Source: Paracoccaceae bacterium (GTDB taxonomy: Bacteria; Pseudomonadota; Alphaproteobacteria; Rhodobacterales; Rhodobacteraceae). Taken from it: a stretch of DNA of 7,807 nucleotides. The notes under the pieces were generated by a model that searched no databases, was not told where the DNA came from, and worked only from the letters and a program-made list of their open reading frames with translations. The position numbers were made by a program, and so were the translations under genes. Numbering within the stretch: the stretch's first letter is position 1; each line of letters begins with the position of its first letter. This document shows positions 6,258 to 7,807 of this stretch, one piece after another. Location: contig JAASTF010000138.1 in NCBI GenBank assembly GCA_021767525.1, forward strand, positions 1 to 7,807. Direction: 5' to 3'.

Positions 6258-7171
6258 AAGACCCAACCATCATCCCCGCCACCGAAGGCGTCGAGCCCGA
6301 GGATCAGCTTGTCACCCGCTACAAGGCCGAAAGCCCCGCGCGCGAGGCATGGCGCATGTTCCGCCGCAACATCCCGGCGCTTGCGGGCACCGTGATGCTG
6401 GCGATCATCGTGCTGGCCACGCTTTACGGCGCGCTGTTCTATACCGGCAACCCGTTCGAGATCGTCTGGGCCCCGCACGAACCGCCCGGCATGACGCCCG
6501 AATTCCCTCTGGGCACCGATTACCTGGGCCGCGACATCGTGGCCGGCATCCTGACCGGCGGCGGCCCGACACTGGCCGTGGGCGCGGCGGCGGCGGCGAT
6601 CACCATGCTGATCGGCATCACGCTGGGGGCGCTGTCGGGCTTTTACGGCGGCTGGGTCGACAACCTGCTGATGCGCATCACCGAATTCTTCCAGGTGCTG
6701 CCCGCCCTGTTGTTCGCGATGGTGCTGGTCACGCTGTTTTCGCCCTCGCTCTGGACCATCGCCATCGCCATCGGCGTGGTCAGCTGGCCGCAAACCGCGC
6801 GCCTGACGCGGGCCGAGTTCCTGAAGATCAAGGAACTGGAATACGTCACCGCCGCCCGCGCCATCGGCGCGCGCAACAAGCGCATCATCTGGACGGTGAT
6901 CCTGCCCAACGCCATGCCGCCGCTGATCGTGTCGGCCACGCTCACCATCGGCGTCGCCATCCTGTTCGAGGCCGGGCTCAGCTTTCTGGGCCTAGGCGAT
7001 CCGAACGTCATGTCCTGGGGCCTGATGATCGGCGCCAACCGCGAATACATCCTCGATGCCTGGTGGCCCGTCACCTTCCCCGGGCTCGCCATCTTTTTTA
7101 CCGTCTTTTCCGTCAGCCTGATCGGCGATGGCCTGAACGACGCCTTCAACCCGAAACTGAGGGAACGCTGA
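6254..7171 (+). CDS. ABC transporter permease, DppC/OppC type (305 aa)
   Basis: The second membrane subunit, pairing with the DppB-type protein. A hydrophilic cytoplasmic N-terminus (about 1-40, with REAWRMFRRNIPALAG at its end) leads into helix 1 (about 42-63). The family marker FPLGTDYLGRDI (84-95) follows in the periplasmic segment. More helices lie at about 105-128, 147-162, 167-178, 222-240 and 274-292. The EAA loop is LEYVTAARAIGA through LPNA (195-220), and the C-terminal GDGLNDAFNPKLRER is typical of DppC-like proteins. The ATG at 6254 overlaps the previous stop and is preceded by an AAGGGGG ribosome site. The stop shares one base with the start of the ATPase gene. Full length and intact. 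Confidence 0.95.
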   Translation: MKDPTIIPATEGVEPEDQLVTRYKAESPAREAWRMFRRNIPALAGTVMLAIIVLATLYGALFYTGNPFEIVWAPHEPPGMTPEFPLGTDYLGRDIVAGILTGGGPTLAVGAAAAAITMLIGITLGALSGFYGGWVDNLLMRITEFFQVLPALLFAMVLVTLFSPSLWTIAIAIGVVSWPQTARLTRAEFLKIKELEYVTAARAIGARNKRIIWTVILPNAMPPLIVSATLTIGVAILFEAGLSFLGLGDPNVMSWGLMIGANREYILDAWWPVTFPGLAIFFTVFSVSLIGDGLNDAFNPKLRER

Positions 7172-7807
7172 TGGCGCTTCTGGAAATTGAAAATCTGAAC
7201 GTCACCTTCAACACCCGCCACGGGCAGGTGACCGCGCTCAACAGCGTGTCGATGCATGTGAACGAGGGCGAGACGCTGGGCGTCGTGGGCGAATCCGGCT
7301 GCGGCAAATCCATCACCGCCCTGTCGGTCATGGGCCTGATCCCGATGCCGCCGGGCCGCATCGCCGGGGGCGAAATCCGGCTCAACGGCGAAAACCTGGT
7401 CCAGGCCTCGGAAACCCGGATGCGCCAGCTGCGCGGCGCGGAACTGGGCATGATCTTTCAGGAACCGATGACCAGCCTGAATCCCGTCTTTACCGTGGGC
7501 GACCAGATCGCCGAGGCGATCATGCTGCACCAGAAGGTCAGCGCCGATAAGGCATTCAAGGATGCCGTGGCCTTGCTCGACCGCGTCGGCATCCCCAGCC
7601 CCGACACCCGCGCGCGCGACTATCCCCACCAGCTGTCCGGCGGGATGCGCCAGCGGGTGATGATCGCGATGGCGGTCAGCTGCCGGCCCAAGGTTCTGAT
7701 CGCGGACGAGCCCACAACCGCGCTCGACGTGACGGTGCAGGCGCAGATCTTCGACCTGCTGAACGAAATCCAGCGCGACTTCGGCGCCGCGATCATCCTG
7801 ATCACCC
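7171..7807 (+). CDS. ABC transporter ATP-binding protein, DppD/OppD type (3' end cut by window edge)
   Basis: The first 212 residues of a peptide-class ABC ATPase that would normally be about 320-340 residues. Visible motifs: Walker A GESGCGKS (40-47), Q-loop FQEPMTSLNP (glutamine 97), ABC signature LSGGMRQR (155-162), Walker B KVLIADEP (174-181, D179 and E180) and the D-loop TALD that follows. The H-loop histidine and the C-terminal oligopeptide-transporter extension lie outside the window. The ATG at 7171 overlaps the previous stop in TGATG and follows GAGGGA. It powers import through the two permeases just upstream. This class usually works as a DppD/DppF pair, so a second ATPase gene probably follows beyond the window; that is inference. 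Confidence 0.95.
   Translation, partial: MALLEIENLNVTFNTRHGQVTALNSVSMHVNEGETLGVVGESGCGKSITALSVMGLIPMPPGRIAGGEIRLNGENLVQASETRMRQLRGAELGMIFQEPMTSLNPVFTVGDQIAEAIMLHQKVSADKAFKDAVALLDRVGIPSPDTRARDYPHQLSGGMRQRVMIAMAVSCRPKVLIADEPTTALDVTVQAQIFDLLNEIQRDFGAAIILIT

Noticed and set aside
1..7807. Mobile elements, CRISPR arrays, tRNA or rRNA genes, defence or toxin systems
   Set aside because: I saw no transposase or integrase frames, spaced repeats, cloverleaf-like segments or toxin-antitoxin-like pairs. Nearly all the DNA is accounted for by the seven genes and their short gaps.

Overview
The window is GC-rich, tightly packed DNA with strong third-position G/C bias, Shine-Dalgarno-led genes and stop/start overlaps inside an ABC operon. 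Together with the protein families, this suggests an alphaproteobacterium, most likely a Rhodobacterales/Roseobacter-type heterotroph. That placement rests on overall style and not on a marker gene. It reads as a small catabolic and uptake locus built around a LysR-type regulator.

Layout. On the minus strand (1-2529) are two tandem, paralogous YtcJ-like amidohydrolases (amidohydrolase_3 family). The promoter-proximal copy (901-2529) is complete. The distal copy (879 to beyond position 1) is cut by the window edge. By my hand count the copies match at 191 of 293 aligned residues (about 65%) without a gap. A 96-bp divergent control region (2530-2625) separates them from a plus-strand LysR-family regulator (2626-3549). 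After a 102-bp AT-richer gap come, all on the plus strand, a secreted family-5 substrate-binding protein (3652-5211), a 68-bp gap with a strong hairpin, a DppB-type permease (5280-6257), a DppC-type permease overlapping it by 4 nt (6254-7171), and a DppD-type ATPase overlapping that by 1 nt (7171 to beyond 7807).

Inferred joint function. The binding protein captures a peptide-like or other small amide-containing solute in the periplasm. The two permeases and the ATPase (probably with a second ATPase beyond the window) import it. The cytoplasmic amidohydrolases hydrolyse an amide, formamide or related C-N bond in it or a derivative. The LysR protein probably senses a pathway compound and controls the divergent amidohydrolase genes, the transporter, or both. 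The substrate cannot be read from the sequence.

The least expected signals are in the non-coding gaps. The octamer TATTGAAT (reverse complement ATTCAATA) occurs once in each of three gaps. An 8-bp perfect inverted repeat brackets the leader of the binding-protein gene, and if transcribed it would pair across its ribosome binding site. An 11-bp hairpin separates the binding-protein gene from the permease genes. I saw no RNA genes, CRISPR arrays, insertion sequences or phage features. No wholly new system is evident: the gene content is a recognisable catabolic/transport locus of unknown substrate.
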